From the NCBI RefSeq assembly GCF_000597725.1, contig NZ_JFBL01000006.1, forward strand, positions 1 to 64,000: a DNA stretch of 64,000 nt, read 5' to 3'. This document shows positions 17,187 to 26,773 of the stretch, piece after piece. The notes beneath the pieces are model-generated. The model ran no database searches and was not told the origin of the DNA. It saw only the letters and a program-made list of their open reading frames with translations. This stretch comes from Sulfurospirillum arcachonense DSM 9755. Lineage in GTDB: Bacteria; Campylobacterota; Campylobacteria; Campylobacterales; Sulfurospirillaceae. The translations under genes were made by a program, and so were the position numbers. Within the stretch, counting starts at the first letter, position 1; each line of letters begins with the position of its first letter.

Positions 17187-19136
17187 TTATGTGCGGAAAG
17201 TTGCAAGTTTTATGTTTAACTCATTTGTTAAAGTATTTAAATGCTCAGCAGCTCCTGCAATCTCTTCTACACTTCTTGCATTAGTAGATGAAATTTCATT
17301 TATTTCTTCTACTTTGCCTACAATATTTTCTACATTTTCTCCCGTATTTTCAAAGTCTTTTACAGTTCTATCATTTGCATGTACTGCTTTATCTACTATT
17401 TTTACAGTAGAATTAATTCTATCTTCTACCCCTTGTGCAATATCTACTAGTTTTTGAATTTCAGCAGAATTGCTACTCATTTGTGTTGAAGCATTATTAA
17501 TAGACTGAACAACAACATTAATAGTCGCATTTATCTCTGTTAATGTCTTTTGTGTTCTCTCTGCTAATTTTCTAACTTCATCTGCAACAACAGCAAACCC
17601 TCTACCATGCTCTCCCGCACGTGCTGCTTCAATTGCTGCATTTAAAGCTAAAAGATTGGTCTGATCAGCAATATCTCCAATGATTACTAAAACGTTTTTA
17701 ACTTCATTGGTATCTTTTGAAACTAACTCCATATTTTGAGCAAGTTCAGATTCTGTTGCAGCTGTTTCATGAACTTTGGAACTTAAAGAAATAATCTCTT
17801 CTCGTGCAATTCCTAAGTTTTCATTTGCGCTACGAATATTTTCTTTTGATTCTAGTGAAGCTGAAATTGAAGTAGAAATTTCATCTTTAATTGAATTTGC
17901 TTGTTTAGTTGTTTCTGCTACCATAGTTACAGAATTTTCAACATTTTTACCAACAGACAATGCCGTTGTTGAAAGCTCATGCGATATAGATGCATTTTCA
18001 TTACTTGTTTGTTTTACTGAATTGAGGGTAGCTTGAATTTCTTGTAAAAATAAGTTTATATAATTTGAGACTGTAGCAATCTCATCCTTACCTTCTACTA
18101 CCAACCTTTTTGTTAAATCTCCTTCTCCATTAGTTAAACTTTTAGCAATACCTTCTAAAAAATTTGTGGGTTTCATAAGAGCTAAAATATTTTTTATCAT
18201 AAAAACACTTACAAAAATTATAAGTAACAGTATAGCAATACCAACTATAATTGAAAGTTTTTTGATTGATGCATTTTGACTAGCAACCATAGGTCCAATA
18301 GTATCTTGGTCTTTTTTAATAGAGAGTTTTACCTCTTCAGCAAGTTTAGCTATTTCTGGACCAAGTACATTTAATTTGTTATTTATAAGAGCATTTCTTT
18401 TTTTAATGATAGAGCCAATTTGTTTGACTCCATCTTCATATGTTTTAATCAAACTTATTGCATTTTCTAAGTTTTCTATTCGTGTTTTATTTTCTAAACT
18501 ATTCTTCGTTTTAATTAACTCTTCACTTAAGTAAATAAACTCTTTATGAACTCTATCAAAATCATTTTGTGAATTTGAAATAAGAAATTTAGCTGTATAA
18601 AGCCTTGCAAGGAGTAGTATTCTTATGCTTTTGGCCGTATCTAATGCTGATTTAGCATCTCCATCTAAATCTGCACTTTTCATTACAGATGTTAATAATT
18701 GCTCTATTTTTTTACCATTAATGTCTAAAGGACCGCTAACTAAAGAATTTCTTTGTTTAATGTATTGTACAACTTGAAAAAAATATTTTTTGTACTCCTC
18801 TAAATCTTTATCCATCTTTTTAACTTTTGGTACTCTTGATGGTTTTTTTATTTCAATTAATGCTTCATCTATATACTTCATTGTAATATCATAATAGTGT
18901 TTGAATTCATCAATATCTTTTTTTGAATTCGTTTTTAAATAATCTTTTACATTCATCCTAACCATAAGCATATTTGCTTGTACCCGACTAGCTAAAACTG
19001 TATCTTTTGCCATTGCTCTATACTTTGTAAAGCCATCATCAGATTTACCCATACTACTGATTACAAAAACAACTAAACCTCCAACAAGAACCCCAATACT
19101 TACAAATGCAAGTATGAACTTTACTTTTATACTCAT
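17187..19136 (-). CDS. methyl-accepting chemotaxis protein with HBM-like sensor
   Basis: 649 residues from the second of two adjacent ATGs, which is better spaced from AGGAGG. Transmembrane helices at about 6-27 and 295-315 flank a long, purely helical periplasmic domain of about 260 residues, which by length and content resembles a helical bimodular (HBM) sensor; HBM domains sense small organic acids in other bacteria. HAMP follows, then the signalling hairpin with [20 protein letters not shown] and VRKLAERT. No CheR-tether pentapeptide is seen at the end (LATFRT). Monocistronic, convergent with the ABC gene. Confidence 0.92.
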   Translation of the reverse strand: MSIKVKFILAFVSIGVLVGGLVVFVISSMGKSDDGFTKYRAMAKDTVLASRVQANMLMVRMNVKDYLKTNSKKDIDEFKHYYDITMKYIDEALIEIKKPSRVPKVKKMDKDLEEYKKYFFQVVQYIKQRNSLVSGPLDINGKKIEQLLTSVMKSADLDGDAKSALDTAKSIRILLLARLYTAKFLISNSQNDFDRVHKEFIYLSEELIKTKNSLENKTRIENLENAISLIKTYEDGVKQIGSIIKKRNALINNKLNVLGPEIAKLAEEVKLSIKKDQDTIGPMVASQNASIKKLSIIVGIAILLLIIFVSVFMIKNILALMKPTNFLEGIAKSLTNGEGDLTKRLVVEGKDEIATVSNYINLFLQEIQATLNSVKQTSNENASISHELSTTALSVGKNVENSVTMVAETTKQANSIKDEISTSISASLESKENIRSANENLGIAREEIISLSSKVHETAATESELAQNMELVSKDTNEVKNVLVIIGDIADQTNLLALNAAIEAARAGEHGRGFAVVADEVRKLAERTQKTLTEINATINVVVQSINNASTQMSSNSAEIQKLVDIAQGVEDRINSTVKIVDKAVHANDRTVKDFENTGENVENIVGKVEEINEISSTNARSVEEIAGAAEHLNTLTNELNIKLATFRT

Positions 19137-19139
19137 CAT

Positions 19140-19391
19140 ATCCTCCTTGTAAGATTATACTATCACAAAAATGTCATTTTACTATTGAATATAGTAACTT
19201 ATCTACTTATAGTTATTTTATAAAGTTACGAATAGTAATCTTTATATTTTATTAATACAACAAACTAATTAGTATATTTTATTGTTTAATTATAATTATT
19301 AAAATGTTTGATAATAATTATTAAGATATTTAATTATTAAGGAATAAAAATTATAGAAGTATATTTAGAAAATTTGTAGTATATAAATTAA
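19140..19391. other. AT-rich gene-free stretch upstream of the chemoreceptor
   Basis: About 250 bases with no open frame of note. It must hold the promoter of the minus-strand chemoreceptor. One 7-1-7 inverted repeat, TGATAAT-A-ATTATTA at 19309-19323, resembles a Fur-type box, but the stretch is so AT-rich that chance is likely. I see no convincing sigma-28 or sigma-54 site. Confidence 0.4.
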
Positions 19392-19424
19392 TCTACATGT
19401 AAAGAGATTTTCTTTACATGTAGA
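19392..19424. terminator. second perfect hairpin made from two TACATGTA palindromes
   Basis: Arms CTACATGTAAAG (19393-19404) and CTTTACATGTAG (19412-19423) with a 7-base loop, extended by one T-A pair to 13 bp. The arms are identical in sequence to those of the hairpin at 17144-17175. It lies 14 bases past the stop codon of the DAHP synthase gene, the position of a terminator. No U-run follows on the minus strand. Confidence 0.6.
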
Positions 19425-19437
19425 CTGAAGAAAGGGC

Positions 19438-20805
19438 TTATCTATCTTCTCTATGATTATTTCTAGCTTCTTTTAAAGACTCTGCAATTAAAAATGCAAG
19501 TTCAAGTGCTTGATCAGCATTAAGTCTTGGATCACAATGAGTATGATAACGAGCCTCTAAATCTTTTTCTGTTATATCTCCAGAGCCACCTATACACTCT
19601 GTTACGTCTTGTCCTGTCATTTCTAAGTGAACACCACCAGGAAAAGTTCCCTCTTCTTTATGTACTTTAAAAAAGCCTTTTACTTCTCTTAATACTTCTT
19701 CAAAGTCTCTTGTTTTATAATTATTAGATGTTTTAATAGTATTGCCATGCATTGGATCTATACTCCAAATAACATTTTTACCAGCTGCTTTTACTGCTCG
19801 AAGAAGTTTTGGAAACTCTTCTTCTATTTTTTGAGCACCCATTCTTACTATAATATTTAATCTTCCTTCTTCATTCTCAGGATTCACTTTTTCAATAAGT
19901 TCAAGAAGATTTTCAGGAGTCATTGTCGGTCCCGCTTTTATACCAATAGGGTTTTTAACACCTCTTAAAAACTCAACATGAGCATCATTTACATCTCTAG
20001 TTCTATCGCCAATCCAAAGCATATGAGCGGAACAATCATACCAACCACCCGTTAAACTATCTTCTCTTGTAAGTGCCTCTTCATAATTCATTAATAATGC
20101 TTCATGCGAAGTATATAGTGTCGTTTCATTAATAGTAGGAGTGTTTACTGATGTAATACCACACGCTTCCATAAAATCTAATGTTTCAGTAATCTTGTCT
20201 GCAAGGTTTTGATATTTTTCACCAAGTGAGCCATCTTTTATAAAATCTAAATTCCATTTGTGTACCTTATGAAGATCTGCCAAACCACCACGAGCAAACG
20301 CACGCAGTAAATTCATTGTTGCACTTGATTGATTATATGCTTTTACCATTCTATCTGGATCTGGTATTCGTGAGCTTTCAGTAAAATCATTATCATTTAT
20401 AATATCACCCCTATAACTTGGAAGTGATACGCCATTGAACTCTTCAAAATCAGAAGAACGAGGTTTTGCAAATTGTCCAGCCAAACGTCCAACTTTTACA
20501 ATAGGACAACCACCAGCAAATGTCAATACAACTGCCATTTGCATCATGACTTTAAACATATCTCTTATATTATCAGCATTAAATTCACTAAAACTTTCTG
20601 CACAATCACCACCTTGAAGTAAGAATGCTTCTCCACGGTTTACTTTAGATAACTCTTCTTTTAGCTTTCTAACTTCACCTGCAAAAACAAGTGGTGGAAA
20701 ATTATTTAACTCTTTTTCAACTTCATTCAGTTTGTTGATGTCGTTATAAGTTGGTTGTTGCTTTATATTAAAATTTCTCCAAGAAGTTCTTGTCCACTTA
20801 CTCAT
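19438..20805 (-). CDS. class II 3-deoxy-7-phosphoheptulonate (DAHP) synthase
   Basis: 455 residues from ATG 20805 ([11 protein letters not shown]), chosen because AAAGG lies upstream and class II enzymes begin here; a further upstream ATG would add ten residues. The enzyme condenses PEP with erythrose 4-phosphate to start the shikimate pathway. Class II features: QGGDCAESF near residue 61, [14 protein letters not shown] near 100, the [15 protein letters not shown] segment, [10 protein letters not shown] near 345 and [15 protein letters not shown] near 385. A plausible -10 TATAAT lies at 20834-20839 on the minus strand. Divergent from rarD. Confidence 0.95.
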   Translation of the reverse strand: MSKWTRTSWRNFNIKQQPTYNDINKLNEVEKELNNFPPLVFAGEVRKLKEELSKVNRGEAFLLQGGDCAESFSEFNADNIRDMFKVMMQMAVVLTFAGGCPIVKVGRLAGQFAKPRSSDFEEFNGVSLPSYRGDIINDNDFTESSRIPDPDRMVKAYNQSSATMNLLRAFARGGLADLHKVHKWNLDFIKDGSLGEKYQNLADKITETLDFMEACGITSVNTPTINETTLYTSHEALLMNYEEALTREDSLTGGWYDCSAHMLWIGDRTRDVNDAHVEFLRGVKNPIGIKAGPTMTPENLLELIEKVNPENEEGRLNIIVRMGAQKIEEEFPKLLRAVKAAGKNVIWSIDPMHGNTIKTSNNYKTRDFEEVLREVKGFFKVHKEEGTFPGGVHLEMTGQDVTECIGGSGDITEKDLEARYHTHCDPRLNADQALELAFLIAESLKEARNNHREDR

Positions 20806-20833
20806 TTTTATACCTTTTTTAAAAAATTTTATC

Positions 20834-20839
20834 ATTATA
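20834..20839 (-). promoter_or_regulatory. -10 box of the DAHP synthase promoter
   Basis: GGTATAAT on the minus strand, about 29 bases upstream of the chosen ATG at 20805. No clear -35, as is usual in this phylum. Its position would place the alternative longer start at 20835 inside the promoter, which supports the shorter protein. Confidence 0.45.
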
Positions 20840-20914
20840 CCAAAAATACTCTATATATTGCATATTTTTTAAGATACAATGCTACTCTTATATAACTAAA
20901 TCAAGGAATATCGT

Positions 20915-21793
20915 TTGAAAAACTTCTCACAAGAGATACAAGGTACAATATACGCAATTATGGCATTCTCATTTTGGGGTCTTGTTCCTATCTATTTTAA
21001 GATGGTAAGTCATGTTAATCCTTCTGAAGTTTTAGTTCATAGAATTTTATGGTCAGTAATATTTTTGATTGTTTTACTTTTCATAACAAAATCTTTTAAA
21101 AACTTAATTATTATTTTAAAAGATACTAAAAAATTAAAAATACTTTTTATTTCAGCACTACTTGTTTCACTCAATTGGCTTACATTTATATGGGCAATTT
21201 CAAATAATAAAATTGTAGAAGCTAGTTTAGGTTACTATATCAACCCTTTATTAAGTGTACTTTTGGGATATATTTTTTTTAAAGAAAGAATGACTAAACT
21301 ACAAACTTGTGCTATTTTCATTGCTTTTATGGCAATTGTTTACCAAGTATACGCTTTAGGGCAGTTACCAATAATCTCTTTAATGCTTGCTTTTAGTTTT
21401 GCTTTATATGGATTAGCAAGAAAAAAAGTACATGTAGAATCAATTTCTGGTTTACTTGTTGAAACTTTTTTAGTATCACCTTTTGCACTTTTTTATCTTA
21501 TCTATTTGTTTACAATTAATCAAAATGCTTTTGTTATTCCTTTAGATATAACTTCTTACCTTTTAATTGCCGCAGGACTCATTACAATTATCCCACTTAT
21601 CTGGTTTAATTCTGCTGCAACAAAAATATCTATGATGAAACTTGGGTTTTTACAATACATTGGCCCTAGTATCTCTTTTTTACTTGCTATTTTTGTATAT
21701 AATGAACCACTAAATACAGATAAACTTATAACGTTCATTATGATATGGTTTGCACTATTTCTATTTTCAATTAAAAGAAAAAGTTATAAATAG
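20915..21793 (+). CDS. rarD: RarD-type EamA family permease
   Basis: 292 residues, ten predicted membrane helices, DMT superfamily. The N-terminus GTIYAIMAFSFWGLVPIYFK, the VNPSEVLVHRILWS segment and the WLTFIWAISNNKIVEASLGYYINPL region are RarD hallmarks. Substrate unknown in this family. Starts at TTG with AAGG eight bases upstream; no in-frame ATG gives a complete first helix. Divergent from the DAHP synthase gene across a 109-base gap. Confidence 0.88.
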   Translation: MKNFSQEIQGTIYAIMAFSFWGLVPIYFKMVSHVNPSEVLVHRILWSVIFLIVLLFITKSFKNLIIILKDTKKLKILFISALLVSLNWLTFIWAISNNKIVEASLGYYINPLLSVLLGYIFFKERMTKLQTCAIFIAFMAIVYQVYALGQLPIISLMLAFSFALYGLARKKVHVESISGLLVETFLVSPFALFYLIYLFTINQNAFVIPLDITSYLLIAAGLITIIPLIWFNSAATKISMMKLGFLQYIGPSISFLLAIFVYNEPLNTDKLITFIMIWFALFLFSIKRKSYK

Positions 21794-21886
21794 TTAAAGA
21801 ATGTTACTTGATGAAACAGATTTAATATTTTTAATCTCTGCCTATTTTTTATACATACATTTTAACTTATACGAGTCATTTTCTAG

Positions 21887-21892
21887 TACAAT
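21887..21892 (+). promoter_or_regulatory. putative -10 box for the amino-acid importer operon
   Basis: TACAAT in the context TAGTACAATGAC, about 62 bases upstream of the aapJ ATG. The intervening leader can form a short CGATT/AATCG hairpin. No good -35. Identified by eye only. Confidence 0.35.
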
Positions 21893-21953
21893 GACATTTT
21901 AGCGATTAATAAATTTTTATAAATCGTAGATATCAAACTTTAAAAGGATTCAC

Positions 21954-22964
21954 ATGACTAAATTAGCTAAGTTATCATTAGCTGCGATTGCTCTTATAGG
22001 TATAAGTGCGACTGCTGGTACATTGGAAGATGTAAAAAAACAAGGATTTGTAAAATGTGGTATTGACGGTGGTCTACCAGGTTTTTCAGAAGTTTTAAGT
22101 GGTGGTGTATATAAAGGTATGGATGTTGATGGTTGTCGTGCAATCGCTGCTGCAACTTTAGGTGATGCTACAAAAGTTAAGTATATTTCTTTAAATGCTA
22201 AAGAAAGATTAGCTGCTCTTCAATCAGGTGAAATTGATGTTTTAGTAAGAAATACAACTTGGACAGAAAGTAGAGATACATCTTTAGGTCTTAACTTTGC
22301 TGGTGTAAACTACTATGATGGTCAAGGCTTTATGGTAAGAAAAAGCTTAGGTGTTAAAAGTGCTAAAGAATTAGATGGTGCTTCTGTTTGTATCCAAACT
22401 GGTACTACAACAGAATTAAATGTTGCGGATTACTTCAGAGCAAATGGTATGAAATATAAAACTGTAGCATATGATACAAATGATCAAGTTGTTGCTAGTT
22501 ATGAAAATGGTAGATGTGATATTCTTACATCTGATGCTTCTCAACTTTATGGCCTAAGAACAAAACTAAAAGATAAATCTAACCATATAGTTCTTCCTGA
22601 AATAATTTCTAAAGAGCCTTTAGGACCTGTTGTAAGACAAGGTGATGATGCTTGGTTTAACATTGTAAAATGGTCTTTTAATGCTATGGTAGCAGCTGAA
22701 GAATCAGGAATCACTAGCAAAAATGCTGACAAAATGAAAACTTCAACTAATCCTACTGTAAAAAGAATCCTAGGAACAGAAGGTAAAATGGGTGCAAATC
22801 TTGGCTTAAGTGCTGATTGGGCATATCAAATTGTTAAACAAGTTGGTAATTATGGTGAAGTATTTGAGAGAAATGTTGGTGTTAATACTCCTTTAAATAT
22901 TAAAAGAGGTATTAATGCTTTATGGACAAAAGGTGGATTACAATACTCTCCTCCATTTAGATAA
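21954..22964 (+). CDS. aapJ: periplasmic general L-amino-acid-binding protein (AapJ/BztA type)
   Basis: 336 residues. Signal peptide with cleavage near ATAG, then GTLEDVKKQGFVKCGIDGGLPGFSE and GMDVDGCRAIAAATLGD, the typical opening of AapJ/BztA proteins with its paired cysteines. Binds amino acids in the periplasm and delivers them to the permease encoded downstream. AAAAGGATT precedes the ATG. It is separated from the permease genes by a strong hairpin (23001-23026), which is a common way to keep the binding protein in excess. Confidence 0.92.
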   Translation: MTKLAKLSLAAIALIGISATAGTLEDVKKQGFVKCGIDGGLPGFSEVLSGGVYKGMDVDGCRAIAAATLGDATKVKYISLNAKERLAALQSGEIDVLVRNTTWTESRDTSLGLNFAGVNYYDGQGFMVRKSLGVKSAKELDGASVCIQTGTTTELNVADYFRANGMKYKTVAYDTNDQVVASYENGRCDILTSDASQLYGLRTKLKDKSNHIVLPEIISKEPLGPVVRQGDDAWFNIVKWSFNAMVAAEESGITSKNADKMKTSTNPTVKRILGTEGKMGANLGLSADWAYQIVKQVGNYGEVFERNVGVNTPLNIKRGINALWTKGGLQYSPPFR

Positions 22965-23000
22965 TAATCACTCAACACAATAAAAATAAAAAACAATCTC

Positions 23001-23026
23001 GAGGTAAGATTTTAAAATCTTACCTC
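23001..23026 (+). terminator. intra-operon hairpin between binding-protein and permease genes
   Basis: A perfect 26-base inverted repeat (GAGGTAAGATTTT and its complement, no spacer), forming a stem of up to about 11 bp with a small loop. An A-run rather than a U-run follows, so it is unlikely to be a full terminator. It is better read as an mRNA-stabilising or processing hairpin protecting the aapJ message. Confidence 0.6.
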
Positions 23027-23042
23027 TAAAAAAAGGATTCAG

Positions 23043-23075
23043 ATGTTAGCACTTTTCGGAGAAGCTAAGCTATGA
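23043..23075 (+). CDS. possible 10-residue leader peptide coupled to aapQ
   Basis: ATG with AAAAAAGGATTC upstream, then MLALFGEAKL and a TGA overlapping the aapQ ATG (ATGATG context). The good ribosome site and the stop-start overlap suggest translational coupling that opens the aapQ start after the upstream hairpin. It could be chance; the aapQ ATG also has its own GGAG at ten bases. Confidence 0.35.
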   Translation: MLALFGEAKL

Positions 23076-24226
23076 TGCATGCTTTAAGAAATCAAAAGGT
23101 TAGAGGAATACTATTTCAGTTATTAACTGTTATAGGTTTAGTTGCTTTTTTGTGGTATATTGGCTCAAATACTATGTCCAATATAGAACAAAGAGGCATT
23201 AAAACTGGTTTTGAATTTTTAAATAGTACAGCTGGTTTTGGAATTGATGAAGCTCCAATTTCATATCAAGAAACAGATACTCATGGTAGAGTCTTTTTTG
23301 TTGGTCTTTCAAATACACTTATTATTGGATTTGTTGGTATCATTTTTTCTACAATATTAGGTCTTATTATTGGTGTTTTAAGACTTTCAAATAACTGGCT
23401 TATTAGAAAAATGTCTGCGGCTTATATAGACATATTTAGAAATATTCCTATACTTCTTCAAATTTTATTTTGGTATAACGTGGTTCTCAAATCATTACCA
23501 GCACCAAGAAAAAGCTTGGAATTTGCTGGTGATATATTTATGAATAACCGTGGTTTATATATACCCCAACCAGATATAAATTCAACAACCTTAACTATTT
23601 TAGCTAGTTTTGTTGTTGCTATTGTAAGTATATTTTTTCTAAATATATGGGGAAATAAAAAACAAGAAGAGACAGGAAAAGATTTTCCTATTATTATAAT
23701 TGGCTTTGCTCTTTTTATTATTCTACCAATTATTGCTTACTTCATTGGCGGAGCAAATTTCAATTTTGATTATCCTTCTTTACAAGGTTTTAACTTTAGA
23801 GGTGGTAAATCTATATCACCAGAATTCTTAGCACTTACTTTTGCTTTAGTAATCTATACTGCTACATTTATAGCAGAAGCTGTGAGAAGTGGTATAGAAG
23901 CTGTGAGTAAAGGTCAAAAAGAAGCTGCTGCTTCGATTGGCTTAAGTCAATATCAAGCTTTAAAACTTGTAGTGTTACCTCAAGCAATTAGAATAGCAAT
24001 TCCTCCAACAATAAATCAGTACTTAAATCTTATAAAAAACTCTTCACTGGCAACTGCTATTGGTTACCCAGAAATTGTAACTGTTTTTTCAGGAACATCC
24101 CTTAATCAAGTAGGTCAAGCTATAGAAATTATTGCTATGACTATGCTTGTTTATTTAACAATTAGTTTAGTTGTCTCAGCAATACTAAACTGGTTTAATC
24201 ACAAAATGAAAATTAAGGAAAGATAA
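23072..24226 (+). CDS. aapQ: amino-acid ABC transporter permease (AapQ/BztB type)
   Basis: 384 residues, hydrophobic with about eight membrane helices. It carries the inner-membrane-permease EAA loop (EAVSKGQKEAAASIGLSQYQALKLVVLPQA near residues 290-315) and the IRNIPILLQILFWY-like segment typical of polar amino-acid permeases. The central stretch RGLYIPQPD is an AapQ family marker. It pairs with AapM as a heterodimer and is driven by AapP. The ATG follows a short possible leader ORF. Two bases separate it from aapM. Confidence 0.9.
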   Translation: MMHALRNQKVRGILFQLLTVIGLVAFLWYIGSNTMSNIEQRGIKTGFEFLNSTAGFGIDEAPISYQETDTHGRVFFVGLSNTLIIGFVGIIFSTILGLIIGVLRLSNNWLIRKMSAAYIDIFRNIPILLQILFWYNVVLKSLPAPRKSLEFAGDIFMNNRGLYIPQPDINSTTLTILASFVVAIVSIFFLNIWGNKKQEETGKDFPIIIIGFALFIILPIIAYFIGGANFNFDYPSLQGFNFRGGKSISPEFLALTFALVIYTATFIAEAVRSGIEAVSKGQKEAAASIGLSQYQALKLVVLPQAIRIAIPPTINQYLNLIKNSSLATAIGYPEIVTVFSGTSLNQVGQAIEIIAMTMLVYLTISLVVSAILNWFNHKMKIKER

Positions 24227-24227
24227 G

Positions 24228-25313
24228 ATGGCAGTATACGAACAAAAATCCGTAAGAGAAGCTCCTAGTTCTTCTAAAGGGGTTATTCACTGGTTGAAAG
24301 ATAATCTATTTTCAACGCCATCTAATGTAATTATGACACTTTTGGGTTTATATCTTCTTTATATAATTATACCTCCATTTGTGCAATGGGCATACACTGA
24401 TGCAAACTTTGTAGGTGATTCAAGAGCACAATGTACTGGTGATGGTGCATGTTGGGTCTTTGTAAAGATGAAAATGGATATGTTTATGTATGGATTTTAT
24501 CCAGAAGATCAAGTATGGAGATTAAATACGGGATTGGGTTTATTTATAGTTCTTATAGCAGCTTTTAAATTTTTAAAAAGCTCAAAATTAAAAATTATAG
24601 CTTTTTTCATCTATTTACTTGCAGCTTTTATCTTAGTAAATGGTGGCTTACTTGGTTTAGATATAATACCTACAGATAAGTGGGGTGGATTGATGCTTAC
24701 TATCGTTGTTGCGGCAGCTGGTATTATTTTTTCATTTCCTATTGGTATAGTAATTGCATTTGGTAGAGCCTCAAATTTACCAATTATTAGAAGTATTTGT
24801 ATTACATATGTAGAATTTATTAGAGGTGTTCCTCTCATTACAATTCTTTTTATGTCATCTGTTATTTTACCTCTATTTTTCCCTGAAGGAATGACTTTTG
24901 ATAAACTACTACGTGCGCTTATAGGTATAACACTTTTCCAAGCAGCATATGTAGCAGAGATTATTAGAGGTGGTCTTCAATCAATCCCTACAGGACAATA
25001 TGAAGCCGCTGATGCAGTTGGATTGTCATATTGGCAAAAAATGCTACTTGTAATATTGCCACAAGCACTTAAAGTTGCTATTCCAAATCTTGTTGGTGCA
25101 TTTATCTCACTTTTCCAAGATACAACACTCGTTCTTATTATTGGATTATTTGACTTACTTGCTATGGTACGTATCACAGCAGCTGATTCAACTTGGCTTG
25201 GGATGGAAACAGAAGGTTATGTTTTTGTAACTTTTGTATTTTGGGCATTTTGTTATGGAATGAGTAGATATTCTCAAAGCTTAGAAGAACAATATAATAC
25301 AAACTTGAAATAG
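24228..25313 (+). CDS. aapM: amino-acid ABC transporter permease (AapM/BztC type)
   Basis: 361 residues. N-terminal membrane helix followed by a periplasmic segment with [12 protein letters not shown], then the permease core with [16 protein letters not shown] and the EAA loop [29 protein letters not shown]-like region near residues 250-280. Partner of AapQ. AAGGAAAGATAAG lies before the ATG. Same operon, two bases after aapQ. Confidence 0.9.
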   Translation: MAVYEQKSVREAPSSSKGVIHWLKDNLFSTPSNVIMTLLGLYLLYIIIPPFVQWAYTDANFVGDSRAQCTGDGACWVFVKMKMDMFMYGFYPEDQVWRLNTGLGLFIVLIAAFKFLKSSKLKIIAFFIYLLAAFILVNGGLLGLDIIPTDKWGGLMLTIVVAAAGIIFSFPIGIVIAFGRASNLPIIRSICITYVEFIRGVPLITILFMSSVILPLFFPEGMTFDKLLRALIGITLFQAAYVAEIIRGGLQSIPTGQYEAADAVGLSYWQKMLLVILPQALKVAIPNLVGAFISLFQDTTLVLIIGLFDLLAMVRITAADSTWLGMETEGYVFVTFVFWAFCYGMSRYSQSLEEQYNTNLK

Positions 25314-25321
25314 GAAAAAAG

Positions 25322-26065
25322 ATGGAAAATGAAAATATAATAGAAATTAAAAATTTAAATAAATGGTATGGTGATTTTCACGTTTTAAAAGACATCAATT
25401 TAAATGTCAAAAAAGGTGAAATCATTGTTGTATGTGGGCCTTCTGGAAGTGGAAAATCTACAATGATACGGTGTATAAACTACCTTGAACAGTTTCAAGA
25501 AGGCTCAATTACAGTAGATGGTATTCAAGTAATTGATGATATTAAACAAATTAGAGCACTTCGTGAAGATGTTGCTATGGTATTCCAACATTTTAATCTT
25601 TTTCCACATCTTTCAATTAAAGATAATCTCACATTAGCTCCTATTTGGGTAAAAAAGCAACCTAAAAAAATAGCTGCAGCTACAGCTATGAAATTTCTTG
25701 ATAGAGTTGGCATTGCAGATCAGGCAGATAAATATCCAAATCAGTTAAGTGGTGGTCAGCAACAACGTGTTGCAATTGCAAGAAGCCTTTGTAAAGACCC
25801 TAATGTTATGCTTTTTGATGAACCTACAAGTGCACTTGATCCTGAAATGGTTTCAGAAGTTCTCGATGTTATGGTTGAACTTGCAAAAGAAGGTCGTACG
25901 ATGATTTGTGTTACTCATGAAATGGGTTTTGCAAAAAAAGTAGCTGATAGAGTTATTTTTATGGATGCTGGTCAAATTGTTGAAGAAAACACTCCTGATA
26001 AATTTTTTGAAAATCCAGAATCAGATAGATTAAAACTATTTTTAGATCAAATACTTTCTCACTAA
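25322..26065 (+). CDS. aapP: amino-acid ABC transporter ATP-binding protein (AapP type)
   Basis: 247 residues. Walker [10 protein letters not shown] near residue 38, Q-loop [11 protein letters not shown], signature [15 protein letters not shown], Walker [17 protein letters not shown], switch VTHEMGFA. These are the standard motifs of polar amino-acid ABC ATPases. Last gene of the aapJQMP operon; a hairpin overlapping a dispersed palindrome follows. Confidence 0.95.
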   Translation: MENENIIEIKNLNKWYGDFHVLKDINLNVKKGEIIVVCGPSGSGKSTMIRCINYLEQFQEGSITVDGIQVIDDIKQIRALREDVAMVFQHFNLFPHLSIKDNLTLAPIWVKKQPKKIAAATAMKFLDRVGIADQADKYPNQLSGGQQQRVAIARSLCKDPNVMLFDEPTSALDPEMVSEVLDVMVELAKEGRTMICVTHEMGFAKKVADRVIFMDAGQIVEENTPDKFFENPESDRLKLFLDQILSH

Positions 26066-26068
26066 AAT

Positions 26069-26082
26069 CTTTACATGTAAAG
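26069..26082. repeat. dispersed palindrome CTTTACATGTAAAG, intergenic after aapP
   Basis: Perfect 14-base palindrome immediately after the aapP stop codon. It shares bases with the terminator-like stem at 26078-26105, so the two structures exclude each other in RNA. Confidence 0.8.
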
Positions 26083-26105
26083 GGTTATTATTAATTAGCC
26101 CTTTA
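26078..26105 (+). terminator. terminator-like hairpin after aapP
   Basis: TAAAGGGTTA pairs with the segment ending GCCCTTTA (10 bp with one G-U), loop of 8, followed by CTTTATC. The U-tract is short, so it may be only partly effective. It lies 12 bases after the end of the aap operon. Confidence 0.5.
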
Positions 26106-26116
26106 CTTTATCTCGC

Positions 26117-26122
26117 TATAAT
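26117..26122 (+). promoter_or_regulatory. -10 box upstream of the small-gene/bpt operon
   Basis: TATAAT in GCTATAATTTGAC, 26 bases ahead of the ATG at 26148 and after the aapP hairpin, so a new transcript can begin here. Confidence 0.45.
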
Positions 26123-26147
26123 TTGACAAAAACTAAAAGGCTTTGCA

Positions 26148-26594
26148 ATGGATCAACTATTTCCTGTACTTTTTGTATCAGTATTGATAGCATTTATACT
26201 TATGAAACAAATTAAACATATAACAGGTAACTTAGATGAACGAGGTGATGTTAGTGAGTTTGAACAATATTCAACATTTTCAATTGCTATTCAAAATCAT
26301 ATAAGAGCTATAAAATTAGATATTGATAGCACAAAAAAAATTGAAAATCCAAGATACATATTATTAAATAAAGAAAAAGAAGAAGATTTAATAGAACTAT
26401 TATCTGACTTTTTACGAAAACTAGTCTTTTTTGAAACACTTTTGGCAAAAAGCAAAACTTCATCTGAGATAGAAAGTGAACTTTTTGGAATCTTGAGTCA
26501 ACTCGATACATTTATAAAAGAAAATTGTGAAAATGGGGAACTTTTAGCTGATGAGTTAAGAGATAACCTTTTAGAAGAATATGAAAATTATTAA
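26148..26594 (+). CDS. hypothetical protein with one N-terminal membrane helix
   Basis: 148 residues, not recognised. One hydrophobic helix (about residues 4-19) followed by a charged, helical cytoplasmic part rich in Glu and Lys. TTTGCAATGG precedes; AAAAGG lies about ten bases upstream. It leads a short operon with the 56-residue protein gene and bpt, eight bases apart, so it may be linked to translation or protein turnover by neighbourhood only. Confidence 0.7.
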   Translation: MDQLFPVLFVSVLIAFILMKQIKHITGNLDERGDVSEFEQYSTFSIAIQNHIRAIKLDIDSTKKIENPRYILLNKEKEEDLIELLSDFLRKLVFFETLLAKSKTSSEIESELFGILSQLDTFIKENCENGELLADELRDNLLEEYENY

Positions 26595-26602
26595 GGATAA
26601 TT

Positions 26603-26773
26603 ATGGAAAATTCACTATTTGATGAATTAAAAGATTTAAAAAAAGACTTAGCTCAAACGCAAAAAGAAGCAAATCAAAAACAAGAGAAAACATTAAAAGA
26701 AGAGAAAGAAAAAAAATTACAAAATGACTTTATTTCTTTTATGGAAAAATCAGGAATTACAAAGATAAAATAA
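26603..26773 (+). CDS. small, highly charged helical protein, 56 residues
   Basis: ATG at 26603 with AAGGAT six bases upstream, 56 codons, TAA at 26771. Sequence begins MENSLFDELKDLKKDLAQTQ; about 40 percent is Lys, Glu or Asp, so it is probably a single long helix ending in a small NDFISFMEKSGITKIK tail. The next gene's TTG start directly follows the stop codon, strong evidence that it is translated. It looks like a conserved short protein but I cannot name it. Confidence 0.72.
   Translation: MENSLFDELKDLKKDLAQTQKEANQKQEKTLKEEKEKKLQNDFISFMEKSGITKIK

Noticed and set aside
19309-19323. Fur-like 7-1-7 repeat TGATAAT-A-ATTATTA
   Set aside because: The surrounding 100 bases are almost wholly A and T with several similar repeats, and it is 170 bases from the chemoreceptor gene; too weak to call as a Fur box.
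21801-21902. 33-codon ORF between rarD and aapJ beginning MLLDETDLIFL
   Set aside because: The spacing of the AAAG before its ATG is too short, it contains the likely aap -10 box, and the peptide shows no familiar pattern. Treated as chance.
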